A DNA stretch of 64,000 nt from Rutpela maculata (lineage: Eukaryota; Arthropoda; Insecta; Coleoptera; Cerambycidae), in the NCBI GenBank assembly GCA_936432065.2, contig OW386289.2:167771348-167835347 (forward strand), written 5' to 3'. Both the position numbers and the translations under genes were made by a program. Position 1 is the first letter of the stretch. Each line of letters starts with the position of its first letter. Shown in pieces: positions 21,158-32,384 of the stretch. The notes below the pieces were generated by a model, which saw only the letters and a list, made by a program, of their open reading frames with translations, did no database searches and was not told the origin of the DNA.

Positions 21158-22214
21158 TTTTTGAATTTTTGCGGTTTGAATTTGACAAAATGTAACGTAA
21201 AAAACTCTTGGTATATTATTACTGAATTTCTTTAAACTGTAGAGGGTAGCTCTTTCTGCATGCCAGGATCTTTCACGCGAAGGAAATTATAAAGGTTATC
21301 GCAAACCGTTACACCTGACAAATTTGTTATAAAATGTCAAATATCTCCGAAACAGCTGGGTTTAGGGACAGAGTAGGCTACATGTTTTCGACTCAGAATT
21401 TTTCTCTCTTTTCGAAAACTTCAAAATATGTCAGATGTACTATTCGATTATCGTGTGTTTCCAAATATTCTGTAAATAAATATTATTTCAAAATAACAGA
21501 TGAAAGTTTTTCACTGTGGATATATTTATCGTGGTATGTTTTATAAACAAAACACGGAAAGTTTTTCTCTTGCTGAAGTTTGCGGTGTTAAAGCTAGTAC
21601 GTAAAATTTTGTATAAAATATCTTAAACATATTTAAATAATCGTATATTCTCACTGCTGTAAAAAGGCAATAGTTAAGTCTCCAGCAAAAATAGCTCAAT
21701 CTATAGAATTGACAAATCTCAGATCTTATATTATCTTTTTACAATTTCAAAAATGTTTGAAAGACATATTCATAACCAAATATTCCTTTAATTAATTGAA
21801 AATGATTTGACTTCATCAATGCAATCGAGCTATCTAAAGAATCAGCACTTCCTCTGCAATAAACCATTTTAATAATATGTGATTAATTCACGATTGCAAT
21901 AGAGTGAATATAAAAAATGTCTTGAGAGCATAGTGCTTTATCAGCGCCATCAAAAGAAAGGATTGACTATTGGCTAACCCCTATCAATATGTTTTCGTGG
22001 CCAGAAGTCGAGTATAGTCTTATCTAGGACTCTAAACGCCCAATCAAAATGTCGTTGTCGGACGAAGCGGCTCATTCTGCATGAGTTAACTTACAGGAGA
22101 ATATCTATAAGCCATCTTGGGTTTGCACTAAGGAAGATTGTGTTTTTCATACTTATCAAAAGCAGTGGCGTAAGAACGATCGCGGTGCTAAGCGTTTCTA
22201 GTTATGGTTTAAAC
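21158..22214. other. Unassigned A+T-rich sequence
   Basis: No gene, RNA or repeat boundary is recognised. A 70-codon frame at 21334-21546 has no recognisable similarity. Confidence 0.4.
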
Positions 22215-23690
22215 ATTTCAACAAATATAATAGAACTTAGGATCTCTGTTGTTCTTTATATTCATTAATGACATAATTAAATTATTAAAAAGTTCCAATT
22301 ACTTGTTTTTTACCGATGATATGAAACTTTACAAAAAAATAGGGAATTTAAATGATTGCCAATCATTGTAGTAAAATATTAACCGGACATTTCCAATACA
22401 ATGGATGACAGAAATCTAACAAGCATAAAGAAAATTAAGGATCTAGGTGTTTATTATGATGATGAACTGTATTTAAATGAGCATATATCATACGTATCAT
22501 TAAAAGCGTTGCATGGATTAGGTTTTGTAATCAGGTCGTCTAGTAACTAAAAAACCGCTGCCCAAGGAATCACTATTTCCACATCCAGATTTTCATCCAA
22601 GTCTCTCACAACGAAAAAATTTTATATGTAAAAATAATTGTTTATGGAACTATAATAATATCATATTTGAAATTGTCTATCCCCAAAACCCATAAAACGA
22701 TATCCCACATGGAGTGAGTGGAGGTGGATGAAGTAAAAAAATATTTCGATGTTTTTGGTTCTTGTACACACACTAAATCACATGTTTTTTCACTCCCCTT
22801 AATAATGAGGTGGAGATAGTAATGGTAATGCCAAAAAATGTTTTGAGACCTTATAGCTTCTCTTGTATATACTACTAAATACCAATTTTATGGACTCCTA
22901 CCTGCTTGATTTACCTATTTACCATCATTTACCCCAATTTACTCCCCAATACTTCAACGGAATAAGATGAAAATATAATCTAGTTCCAGATCACATTAAA
23001 ACACATACATGTACCAAATTTCAAGTCAATATCTTAAACGGTTCCAAAGTCATCGTGCGCACAAAAAAATTACAGACAGACAGACCGACAGACAGACAGA
23101 AATTTTTTTTGCTCAAACTTAAAATCTCGATGTTTCATGACATTCTAAGCCTATCTGAACAATAAAAATTTTCAAATTTTTTTTGTCGTTACTATCGTTT
23201 CACTGGATGTGAAAGTAAATATCACCACCATATCAAAATTGTCTACTAGATTAGTGAGACCAATTCTGGAATATTCATAGATAATAAGAATGGAACCCAT
23301 GTTATAATTATGTTAAAAAAAGAGTACAAAATAAAATGCTTAGATATTTATACTTGAGAAAACGTGGATCATATCCGGATTATAATTTAGTACACACAGC
23401 AGATTTACGGAATGAATTCAGCATTATAAGTCTTGAAACTGGAAGGAAGAAATTAAGCATGATAATTTTTACTTACAAAATATTCAATAATGTTTTAAAT
23501 TACAGCAAGATTCGAGGTCGCATAGACATAAGAGTACCCAACACTCAAACCAGGCTAGTACAGTTTTTTCATATACATCCACTTCCAACAAACATTTCAT
23601 CACCTATAGTTACTATCATAAAAGTCACAAATAATGTATGTTGAGTTAGATTTTAATCTACCCTCCAAAACATTTTATCAATTTTTAGAT
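22215..23690 (+). pseudogene. Non-LTR reverse transcriptase relic split by family A copy A2
   Basis: Before the insert the reading gives LLFFIFINDIIKLLKSSNY, FFTDDMKLY (from F/YADD) and, in another frame, KIKDLGVYYDDELYLNEHIS. After the insert it continues with STRLVRPILEYS, RVQNKMLRYLYLRKRGSYPD and LVHTADLRNEFSIISLE, the connection and C-terminal region of jockey/CR1-type RTs. Many stops and frame shifts. From 23336 to 23644 one frame is open for 102 codons, which is the relic's best-preserved piece and not an independent gene. It resembles the thumb of the intact element at 45-47.8 kb in layout, but the sequence differs. Confidence 0.8.
22555..23216 (-). mobile_element. Family A element, copy A2
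   Basis: Runs from CCGCTGCCCAAGGAATCAC to CACTGGATGTGAAAGT in minus orientation, with A-runs outside. The GACA-type run (CAGACAGACAGACCGACAG, near 23075) and AACTATAATAATATCATATT are as in the other copies. It lies within the reverse transcriptase relic, whose protein similarity resumes on the far side, so it arrived later than that element. Confidence 0.75.
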
Positions 23691-24220
23691 TGAATTATAT
23701 CTCCTCATAGATAATAATTTGACAATAGATGGATAGGAAGATATAGACAAAACAACCAAGTCGTTGCCATCACAGAGTCCTGATTTAATTATGGATTCTT
23801 GTTTTTGGAAATAGTTAAAACAAAAATTATGTCCAAATAACAATTTTAATAGTAATGGGAATTGGTTGAAACACAATTGATTTCACTACCGGGGTTCCAG
23901 AGAAGATATTCGGACAAAGAATTTGAAACACGAATTAAGTTATCTGAAGATGTTGATATTAAAACTTTTGAGTAACGCTGGTTATTGTCTTACAGTATTC
24001 TTAATTGAATTTGTCAAGTTTTAAATTAATTTAAAAAAAACACAAGAACTATTAATAAATTGTTAAGTTCTAAAACTTGCCAATCAATTTTCATATTTAG
24101 GCTGACTTTTGAATTCCAAATAGTTTTTAATTCTAAATAACTTTTTTATTTCGTATTTTCCTATAAAATTAAGAGCAATTAGGCTACTTTTAGATTTTTT
24201 AAATTTTTGTATACACCTTG
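23691..24220. other. Unassigned A+T-rich sequence
   Basis: Possibly the 3' part of the reverse transcriptase relic; no clear tail is seen. It ends at the TA target of the pogo element. Confidence 0.4.
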
Positions 24221-24722
24221 TATAGGGTAATGGCACCAGTTATTGACAGTGTACCAGTAATTGACAAAATTCATAAATTGGCGCCTAAATCTGTTAAACA
24301 AATACCTTTTTAGTTCTGCCACGAGTAGGAGCCACTAGATAGCATTGGCCATCTAACTCTGAAGTCCATTTGTTAGTGAGTTGCAGGCTGAGCAAGTTAT
24401 ATGTGTTTAAAGTGAAAGCGTTATATTTTGTCAAGAATTTCACAAGAAAGACTGATCTGAAATCTGAAATCATCTTTATGTAGGTAAGTTTATTTAAATA
24501 TTTTATGAGAGAGCATAATTAAGTTGGTTTTATTAAAGGCGCGTAATCAAGCATTTTTGTTAAAACTTCTAAAATAGTCTAGAAAATAAGACTGTCAATT
24601 ACTGGTTCTCAAATGTGGCTAGATACCAGTAATTGACAGAATTGTCAATTATTAGAAAAATAGTGTCAATTACTGGTTTGATTGTTTCAGATTGTACATC
24701 AGATTGTACATTTTCAAACAAC

Positions 24723-26570
24723 ATGCCGAATAATCGTCAGCTTAAAAAACCTAAATTTCTATATACAGAGGCATCAATGAACAAAGCATTAGCTGCCGTT
24801 AAAAATGGAATGAAACCCATCCAAGCTAGCAAAGTATATGGAGTCCCGAGGTCAACTTTAATTTATAAATCTACTGGGAAAAGTCCCGTAGAAAGAAAAA
24901 TGGGCCCCAAGTCTGTTTTATCACAGGACCATGAGATATTATTGGTAAATTGGATCAAAGAAATGGCTAAAAAAGGATTTCCTATTGTAAAATGGGACTT
25001 ATTAGCTTCTGTAGAAAAAATTGTGAGAGAAATGGGAACACTAAATCCGTTTACTGATGGTAAACCTGGACGGAAATGGCTCAATTTATTTTTAAAGAGG
25101 CATCCTTCAATTTCAAAACGGGTTGTTGAAAAATTGACCACTTCCCGAGCATCCGTAACCGAGGAAGATTTGAAGGAATGGTTTAGGGACACAAAGTCTC
25201 TTTTAATGAAAGAGGGCCATTTTGATATCCTAAAAAACCCCGACAGAGTCTTCAATATAGATGAATCGGCTTTTATGTTATGCCCTAAGTCAGAGAAAGT
25301 GTTAGGAATTCGGGGACAAAAGAATGTGTACGAAATTACAGGTAACAGTGACAAGGAGTCTCTTACTGTTTTAGTTACCGGGAATGCAGCCGGTAATACT
25401 GCTCCTACAATGATTATTTTCCCTTATGTGCGATTACCAGCAGAAATAGTGAAGACTGTTCCACCTGAGTGGGCTATAGGAAAATCGGATAAAGGGTGGA
25501 TGAATTCAGAAAATTTCTATGAATATATTACCAACTGTTTTCATCCATGGTTGTTATCCTCCAATATTCAAATGCCTATAATTTTGTTTCTGGACGGCCA
25601 TACGAGTCATTTAACATTACATCTAAGTAAATTCTGCGCTGAGAATGGTATCATAGTCACATCACTTCATCCAAATGCCACTCACATAATTCAACCGCTT
25701 GATGTTGCGGTATTTCGGCCGTTAAAGCTTTGCTGGCAAAGAACAATTCATGCCTGGAAGATGGAGAATATTCATCAACATCTTACCAAATATAATTTCG
25801 CTCCTTTACTTGACCGCACAATAAGAGATTACTTAAAAAAGGAGGCACTAATAAATGGGTTTAAGCTGTGTGGGCTCTATCCTTTCGATGCAGATGCCGT
25901 TGACTATTCTAAGTGTGCACATACGAAATCGATAGCAAATTCAGCAAGTGTAGAACATCAACAATCAAATCTTGTGTACTTAGAAGGAAAGATGAGAGCA
26001 GAAACTGTAACTGAATTTAAGGAATTTTTTGAAAGAAATCCAGAGGAGGAGTGGATAGGTGAAAAACAAGAGCTCTACCAAGTATGGAAAACTTTCAAAT
26101 TAGATTACCCAACTCCCAATTCATCTTCGGTTTCTGTCATTGCTGTACCAAATCACCCACTTAGAGAAGTGACAAATACGACTACTTTAGAAGAACCTAC
26201 TACTCCCGTTATTAATGAAAAAACTCCTCCAAAGAGGCAAAATATGGCTGACTGTTCTATAGTTAATAATACCACCCCTATATCTCAAAATATTACATCA
26301 ACGTCAATAAAAGAAAATACTGGTGATCGACTTGCCAGAATAATTTCACCATCAACTGATGGTAAGGGCGTTCCTTCTCCATTTAAGAAAGTGCTTTTCT
26401 GGCCTGGGACACCACCAAAAAAAAAGAGAAAAACTAATAATGTCACTAAAATACCTAGTGTTGTGTCGTCTAAGTTATGGCAAGAGTATTTTGAAAATAA
26501 GAAAAAGGAAAAAGAGGAAAAGGAGAAAAAGGTCTTGGAGAAAAGGGCTGAAAGAGAGAAAAAAAATTAG
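24723..26570 (+). CDS. pogo/Tigger-like transposase (615 aa, C-terminus frameshifted)
   Basis: Cut-and-paste transposase acting in the nucleus on the element's own ends. A psq-type helix-turn-helix lies at about residues 16-50 (KALAAVKNGMKPIQASKVYG). A CENP-B-type DNA-binding domain spans about 75-125 (KPGRKWLNLFLKRHP), and the DDE_1 catalytic domain about 170-390. The catalytic aspartates are D180 (NIDES), D291 (LDGHTSH) and D327 (QPLDVAVF), giving DD35D spacing. The C-terminus is lysine-rich with a basic stretch PPKKKRK that looks like a nuclear localisation signal. I chose the ATG at 24723 because the open frame before it (from 24633) only translates the subterminal repeats, and MPNN followed by a lysine-rich stretch is a usual start. 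The frame ends at a TAG just after an A8 run (26559-26566); homologous-looking coding continues in another frame. Catalytic residues are all present, so activity of this truncated form cannot be excluded. Confidence 0.88.
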   Translation: MPNNRQLKKPKFLYTEASMNKALAAVKNGMKPIQASKVYGVPRSTLIYKSTGKSPVERKMGPKSVLSQDHEILLVNWIKEMAKKGFPIVKWDLLASVEKIVREMGTLNPFTDGKPGRKWLNLFLKRHPSISKRVVEKLTTSRASVTEEDLKEWFRDTKSLLMKEGHFDILKNPDRVFNIDESAFMLCPKSEKVLGIRGQKNVYEITGNSDKESLTVLVTGNAAGNTAPTMIIFPYVRLPAEIVKTVPPEWAIGKSDKGWMNSENFYEYITNCFHPWLLSSNIQMPIILFLDGHTSHLTLHLSKFCAENGIIVTSLHPNATHIIQPLDVAVFRPLKLCWQRTIHAWKMENIHQHLTKYNFAPLLDRTIRDYLKKEALINGFKLCGLYPFDADAVDYSKCAHTKSIANSASVEHQQSNLVYLEGKMRAETVTEFKEFFERNPEEEWIGEKQELYQVWKTFKLDYPTPNSSSVSVIAVPNHPLREVTNTTTLEEPTTPVINEKTPPKRQNMADCSIVNNTTPISQNITSTSIKENTGDRLARIISPSTDGKGVPSPFKKVLFWPGTPPKKKRKTNNVTKIPSVVSSKLWQEYFENKKKEKEEKEKKVLEKRAEREKKN

Positions 26571-27000
26571 AAAAGCAGAAACAGAAAAAGAAAATTCCCA
26601 GTGATAGTGAGTCGACTGATTCAGAAACTATGTCATTTGCAGAAAGCGATGATGAAACATTGACAGAAGTAATGGAGCAATACATAGCTGAAGGTAGCGA
26701 AAACATTGTGGAAGAAAATGTTTCACCACAACTTGGCCAGTGGGTTCTAGTTGAACTTTTAACTGAGAGGAACAAAAAACAACACTATGCTGCACAAATT
26801 ATTGGCGAGGGGCGGATTCTTTCACTATAAAATACTTAAAAAAAAAATCAGATAATTCTTCTGTGTTCATATGGCCTTCTAACGAAGACATATCTGATGT
26901 AACTAGCAGAAACATAATTAAAATACTTCCGGAACCTAATGTCGGTCGTAGAGGGGAAGTAATTTTCAATGTAAGATTTGCAGCATATAATATGCATTAA
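26567..27000 (+). pseudogene. Frameshifted C-terminal extension of the pogo transposase
   Basis: Directly after the A8 run the next frame reads on as an acidic, serine-rich tail (SDSESTDSETMSFAES), then LGQWVLVELLTERNKKQHYA and QIIGEG. After the GGGG at about 26808-26811 a second shift of the same kind gives DSFTIKYLKKKSDNSSVFIW, PSNEDISDVTSRNIIKILPE and a stop at 26998-27000. A tail with WVLV followed by HYxxxI is, to my knowledge, found on other insect pogo-group proteins. Each shift fits loss of one base in a homopolymer, so this copy looks recently damaged. Programmed frameshifting is possible but unsupported. Confidence 0.7.
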
Positions 27001-27411
27001 TTGCCTCATATATATATATTTTATTAAAGTAAGTTTATATAGTGGTTAACTTCTTACTCTAAAAATGTGTAAAGGAATCTATTTTTTAAATAAAAATTTA
27101 AGACAAAATTTTATTGTATCTTTACTTAAGCATGCGACTTAAAATAGCTTGTGTCAATTACTGGATAAATTGGTGTCAATAATTGGATAATTTTGGTCAA
27201 TTACTGGACTTTTGGTACTTGCTCTACTTTAATTTTTTTTGTATTGTTATTTGAAAAAAGAAATTAAAACTGATCGATGTTATGATTATTACACATATAC
27301 ATGAATTAAGAAAAAAATTGTTATGACTTAAATGCTTTAACAGGAAATATTACTGCATAATTTGGGTTTTGAAATGTTTAAAGTATCAATTATTGGCCCC
27401 TTTACCCTATA

Positions 27412-27656
27412 GGACATCGAATCTGGCGAATGTTATTTTTTAAGCAAACAAAACATTTTATAAAGACTAACTTTTCCCGAACTTTAAAATAATTTTTCTT
27501 TTTCAGGGGCACACTGAACATATACTCTTGAAACGAAGAGAATTATTGTCAATTATTTTATTTTAACCTACATTTGTAATAATTTAATGAAAATAAAGAA
27601 AATATACAATATTTCTCAGTTGTTTCCCATGCAATTTCGAATCACCTTAATAAAAA
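27412..27656. other. Flank between the pogo element and family A
   Basis: Short A+T-rich flank with AATAAAG-type words near 27590; nothing else is seen. Confidence 0.4.
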
Positions 27657-27930
27657 CCGCTGCCTAATGAATCACTACTTCCATATCCAGATTTCCTAAC
27701 CAAATGTCTTGCAACAAAAAACATTTTGCATTCCACTGTAAGGAAATAATTGTTCATAAAACTTTAACAGTATAATATTTGTAATCCATAAAACGGTATG
27801 CCACAGGGTAGTGGAGATAGTACTAGTGGTGGTAGAGCTAATGCCTTTGGTTCTTGTACACACACTAAATCACAATTCTATTTTTTTACTCCCTGTAATA
27901 ATGGGGATAATGTAATAAACATTATTAATA
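27657..27930 (-). mobile_element. Family A element, copy A7 (truncated)
   Basis: Begins CCGCTGCCTAATGAATCAC and keeps CTTCCATATCCAGATTTCC, GTTCTTGTACACACACTAAA and TAATAATGGGG. The outer half with the GACA run is missing; the element is cut where family B copy B2 begins. Confidence 0.65.
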
Positions 27931-27934
27931 TTAA

Positions 27935-28925
27935 TATTATTTAACCTTCCACCCCTGACCAACTATCCCTAGATGAATAAAATCATCCTTTTTCCCATTA
28001 AATACATTTAATAGTAATCACATATGACGTATACCTAGCATAAGTATAAATATGATGTATATACATAATGTGAAAATAAATATATAATAAAAAAAAAGTC
28101 GACTATGCATATACACGCATATACATGCGCATAACCCGTCCTATCAAACTCCTCTTAGCTGTAATAAAAAAATTCTCTCCCTGGAAAAGCTGATGCAATG
28201 AGCTCTTGTGATCTCACTATAAGAAAAACCGATGATTTTGGGCATGCAAGGGTAGTTTTTGAGGACTAAGAGAGAAAGTGATGCCACGATCGTGTTCTTC
28301 ATCCTTGAACATGGGGGATACCTTCAAAACCTTCTCTTTGAGGGACACTTCAAGATTGAGGGAGGAGATGGTTTCAACCTCCGGAGGTCACTAGAATGTC
28401 TGGTTGCTAAATTTTACAGGACATATTGAGTTTCCTCACAAAAATCCGACCCGACAAGTCCTCGCATGTCTGATAACGAAAAATGGGAGAAAGGGGTGGT
28501 TTCATGTATTTGTAGTAGTTGGTTGGGTGTAGGAGGCTAAATAATATCAGCATCGTGTTCCCCGCCCTTGAAAACGTGTAGAAAACAATTTTCACCACGT
28601 GTGGATGTTTCTTGCATGTTTCGGTATTGAGGGAGGGGGAAGTTTCAACCCCCGGGGGGGTCGTTAGGATGTCAGATTGCGAAATTTTACATGACATATT
28701 GAGTTTCCTCAAAAAAATATCTGATCCAACAAGTTCTCGCATGCCTGACAACGAGAAATGGAAAACGGGGGTGGTTTTTTGCGTTTAGGAGCAGTTCGAG
28801 AGGGTAGGGACCGCTTGACTATCATTATCATGTTGGCTGCCCTCGAAAACGGGGGTAGCCATGTTTGGTCTCTACCCTTGCACTTTTTTGGTTTTTTACT
28901 TTTACTTTCGTATGGGCTAATCTTC
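27935..28925 (+). mobile_element. Family B fold-back element, copy B2
   Basis: A short left arm (27940-28000: CCACCCCTGACCAACTATCC) is followed by the central module (28010-28245, with CTCACTATAAGAAAAACCGA) and a long right arm. In the right arm, units of about 265 bp repeat in tandem: CGTGTTCTTCATCCTTG at about 28290, CGTGTTCCCCGCCCTTG at about 28552 and CATGTTGGCTGCCCTCG at about 28829. The right arm ends CTACCCTTGCACTTTT...CGTATGGGCTAA. The arms are inverted relative to each other and of unequal unit number, as in fold-back elements. A 114-codon minus-strand frame here is only a translation of the arm. Confidence 0.65.
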
Positions 28926-28969
28926 TGAGGCCTCTGTAGCTTAAAGGAAAGGAGTTAGAAGGTTATGCC

Positions 28970-30385
28970 CGTGGACACTTTTATTCAAGGAGGTCAAAAA
29001 CATCATACTAAAATTTGAGCGAAAGTAACCAAGAACCAATTTCCATTGCCACCTTGCGTTGTCCTTTATCAGGTCAATCAGTTTGCATGTCTCTTGATTT
29101 TTGGTCAAATGTTCATAATGAACCGGTCATATGTTTAGTTTTGATACTAGAAAATGGAAACATTTTTTTTCTAGAAAGTATAGATGCATCAGGACATCTA
29201 TACACTGGTGATTATCTTGCAAACTTGGCCATTGATTTAATAAATAAGGGCAAACATGGGTATAACTGGAAAGGGAAAAATTGCCGAAGCCCTAGATTAC
29301 CTCATTATAACATACCGATGTTCGGCCCATATACTGAATTTGTTTTTCAATTATTTGTAAATTATAACAGTAAAATCACACATAGTTCAAATTGTAAAAT
29401 ATTTTCGAAATACACACTTGCCAAATAGTTGGTACAAAGACAGAGGTCAAGTAAAACGTTACCGCAAGATGTTAGATGGAATGGTTTCTCACTGCCTTGA
29501 GGTTTATGTCTCTGAATGGCCCACGTTGTTGCAAATCTGTGAAGAATACAAAGGTGACAGTGATTCATTGATTTTTGAAAAAGTGTCGAATATTCAAACT
29601 AAAGGAATGACCGAAGACTTTTTAAAATTACTGAAACCAATTTCTGTGACACTTGACATAGTTCAGCAGAAAGGTGCCAGTTTGTCCCTTACAGTTGTTG
29701 AGGAATAAAAAAAAATTAGTGCAGTTTTTATAGTTTTGAGGGCAGAAATTTAAAGCAATGTCAGATATTTGAGACGAGATATGATCAAGCTTTAACGCCA
29801 TTTCACTTTTTGGCATATGTGCTGGATCATATCAGAAATTAAAACAAATACCCACTGTCGAAAGAAGAAAAGAAGGCTGGTTTAGATACAGTTTCCGAGC
29901 ATTTTTCTAGCACAGGACCATCGATAATTAAGCGAAATCCGAACCGTTCCAAGAAACAGTATTTTAAGAAGTAATATTACAATATGTTAACGTAGTGCAG
30001 TGGTGGAAATCTCTAAAAGATATTCCACAAGTTAACAAAATACTGGATCTGATCATTCCCTTTCTGTGTGCCGTTGCGTCTTCTGCAGACGAGGAAAGAT
30101 AGTTTTCTTCATATGGACTTGTTTATTCAGATATTAGGAATAGATTGGGCAATGAAAAAGCTTCTAAATTAGTATTTTTCCTGAACTGTTATAAAACTTA
30201 ATATATATTGTTTTGTACTGTTTTGAAAAATATATATTTTTATTTTTGTATGTTCATGTTTGTTAAGTTAGTGTTTTAAGACTTTAAATTAAAGGTTTTT
30301 TAAAGTTTCATGTTTGTAAATAAAAATTTTTACTAATAAAGTTTAATTTAAACTAATTTAAATCAGCTCAACTCTGTTTGCAAAG
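28970..30385 (+). pseudogene. hAT transposase relic, copy 2
   Basis: The same family as the relic at 16.2-18.5 kb. The order of fragments is: SVCMSLDFWSNVHNEPVICL (29065 on) and TGDYLANLAIDLINKGKHGY, from the catalytic core; YTLPNSWYKDRG with LPQDVRWNGFSLP at 29450-29510, where the RWN motif is preserved; LQYVNVVQWWKSLKDIPQVN; LDLIIPFLCAVASSADEER; FSSYGLVYSDIRNRLGNEKA with a stop soon after (about 30200). Frame changes at about 29430, 29500 and 29700-29900 and a TAG before FSSYG make it dead. The end CAACTCTG near 30380 is a decayed hAT end. Unlike copy 1 it has no second hAT inserted at SSAD. Confidence 0.78.
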
Positions 30386-31421
30386 CTTTATTGTAAGTCT
30401 ACATACTTAAATACTTACTACTTAGGTACCTATTTTCCGCAGTATTTTCTCCTTATTTTTTCACATGGCAAAATCAGAGAAAACCAATACAGTTTTCTGG
30501 ACATTAATCTCCCACCATTTTCCCCGTTATCCAATTTACTGATATAAAAAATGGCTCGTAATTACTCGAAGGAAACGCCACTGATTTACAGTGTGCCAGA
30601 TTGTGTTTCTTATTCTTATCATAAGACGTATTACAGCCCCGCTTTATTTTATGTCGATTTCAGCACAATGTTGCTTGCACATATCCGTTCCTTTGCTATA
30701 GAAACTTCGACTCATTCGCCCGAGCCGTCCGGTCTCTTTTGTAGCGGCCCGGTTTATTGGGAATTCAAAACGGTTAAATGGACTTAATTCAGGATATGGT
30801 AGCTTGCGAAAAAAGGGAAAAAGTAATTTGCTTATACAACGAAATCTAAAAATATTTTTGTGAACGGCCTTATCTCGGGCGGGTACTTTTTCAGACTCCG
30901 CGATAATTGAAAGAAAGCATAAGCAGCAAACGGATTTGAAAGTTTTAGGAAGGTAGGTAGGTGGTTTAAATAATCAGATGGAAATTTGGTACCTATTTTA
31001 ATAATTCAACGCAAACATTTTAATGCTAAACGTATAGGGGGAAATATGCAGATATATTTGAAAATGTGGTCATTCTTAGACATTCCTCTGCAAAGGGGAT
31101 GAATAGACTGACCCCATTCGTACCCTAATACAGAGATACAGCCTCAAGCGCTTCATTTTCTCTTAGTACGGGAGTCAGCGACACTTTTAGTTGCTATATT
31201 TCTTTAACTTGGATTTTTGTTGATCATACTAACGATCATATTCCACCGAAATGATTTTTTATTTTTTCAAAGATTTTTAACTTCCAGTCATTGTAATTCT
31301 GCATTAAATCAATTTTTTCATATGACATTTTTTTGTTCGGAAGCCCTTGAACCACCTATTCCCAAAGTTGCACCGAAGTATTTTATTTAATCTACAAATT
31401 CAGTTTATTATTTATTATTTC
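30386..31421. other. Unassigned; unrecognised 78-codon frame at 30551-30787
   Basis: An ATG-initiated frame (MARNYSKETPLIYSVPD...) occupies 30551-30787 in a stretch with more G+C than its surroundings. It has no recognisable domain, no visible splice context that I can defend and no neighbour supporting it. It may be chance or a fragment of an exon. The rest is A+T-rich without features. Confidence 0.3.
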
Positions 31422-32368
31422 AAAGGGTCTCGCCGGTTAAGCATATGAAATTGGGCCCAGCAGCTTATTGAGCTATTCATTCACATGGATGTTGCTTATT
31501 ATTAGGAATGCTCAATAAAATATATAATAAACCCCCTATATTACCAGAGTTATGGGGTAACAACGGTAACAACCCTCAACTTTAAATTTATTTTTTTAAA
31601 ACTATTGAAAATAATTAAATGAAATTAATAGGAGGCTTTGATATAAAATAGCTTTATATTTTATATTTTTTTTAACTTTCCTGTTACGTCATTTAGTACC
31701 TATATAAAAAAAATGTTTGGTACAAAAGTTATCTAATTTCTTCCGTAGAATCAGAATACGCGATAAAATATATACGGTGCCATTAAAAATTCAAAAGCTA
31801 ACCCCAGATGGGGGTGGGGTGTGGAAAACTGCCCAAAACATGTTTCCTTCTAAACGGAACAACTTTTGTCTGAAACATTTTTCGCTAGTGTCCCTTCCTG
31901 TGGTGATATACTGTGGATTAATTAAAATGGCCAAACTAGAAGTAGTAGTATATTTTTTCGATTATTAGTATCCAAATGAGGGATAGGAATTCAGTGGTCT
32001 AGGTCTTCGTACTTAATTTTTGTGTGTGTGTGTGCCTGTGTTCATTACCTAGATTTATATTTGTAAGCATCTTCCACCAATTGACCTTGCAGTAATTTTT
32101 ACACACGATAATTATGTTAGTGTTAAATAATGTAGATTTTTTTGGTAGGTGTCACTCGAGGGGTTGATATAAATACAGCACCCTCAAAAATTAAATTATT
32201 TTTTTAATATACTAAATGACGTAACAGGAATGTAAACAAATGTAAAATATAAAGCTATTTTATATCAACGTCTTCTGTTAATTTCATTCGATTATCTTAA
32301 ATAGTTTTGAAAGAAAATAATTTTAAAGTTGAACCCAATTCCATATACTTAGCCGGCGAGACCCTTTT
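31422..32368. mobile_element. Long-terminal-inverted-repeat element (AAAGGGTCTCGCCGG ends)
   Basis: AAAGGGTCTCGCCGGTTAAG at 31422 pairs with CTTAGCCGGCGAGACCCTTT ending at about 32367. The pairing continues inward: TGATATAAAATAGCTTTATA (31639) with TATAAAGCTATTTTATATCA (32250), and GTTACGTCATTTAGTA (31683) with TACTAAATGACGTAAC (32211). Arms of about 200-270 bp flank a short centre without coding. Target duplication not fixed; superfamily unknown. Confidence 0.7.
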
Positions 32369-32384
32369 GACTCATAAATGCTTC

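Larger units (their letters stand above)
24221..27411 (+). mobile_element. pogo/Tigger-like DNA transposon, structurally complete
   Basis: TA at 24221-24222 and 27410-27411 flank an element of 3187 bp (24223-27409). Its ends are TAGGGTAATGGCACCAGTTA on the left and, on the minus strand, TAGGGTAAAGGGGCCAATAA on the right. A TA target and pogo-type transposase place it in the Tc1/mariner superfamily, pogo group. Ten copies of GTCAATTACTGG or close variants cluster in the leader (24236, 24254, 24594, 24626, 24644, 24665) and trailer (27153, 27175, 27196, 27384). One main reading frame occupies the middle. It is the only DNA transposon here with both ends and a full catalytic core. Confidence 0.9.

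Noticed and set aside
24863..25354. 163-codon frame on the minus strand
   Set aside because: Antisense shadow of the pogo transposase core; no domain of its own.
26359..26604. 81-codon lysine-rich frame overlapping the transposase end
   Set aside because: An out-of-frame reading of the lysine codons in the transposase C-terminus.
30551..30787. Possible host gene of 78 codons
   Set aside because: Starts with ATG but shows no domain, splice signals or neighbours to support it; kept only as an unassigned region.
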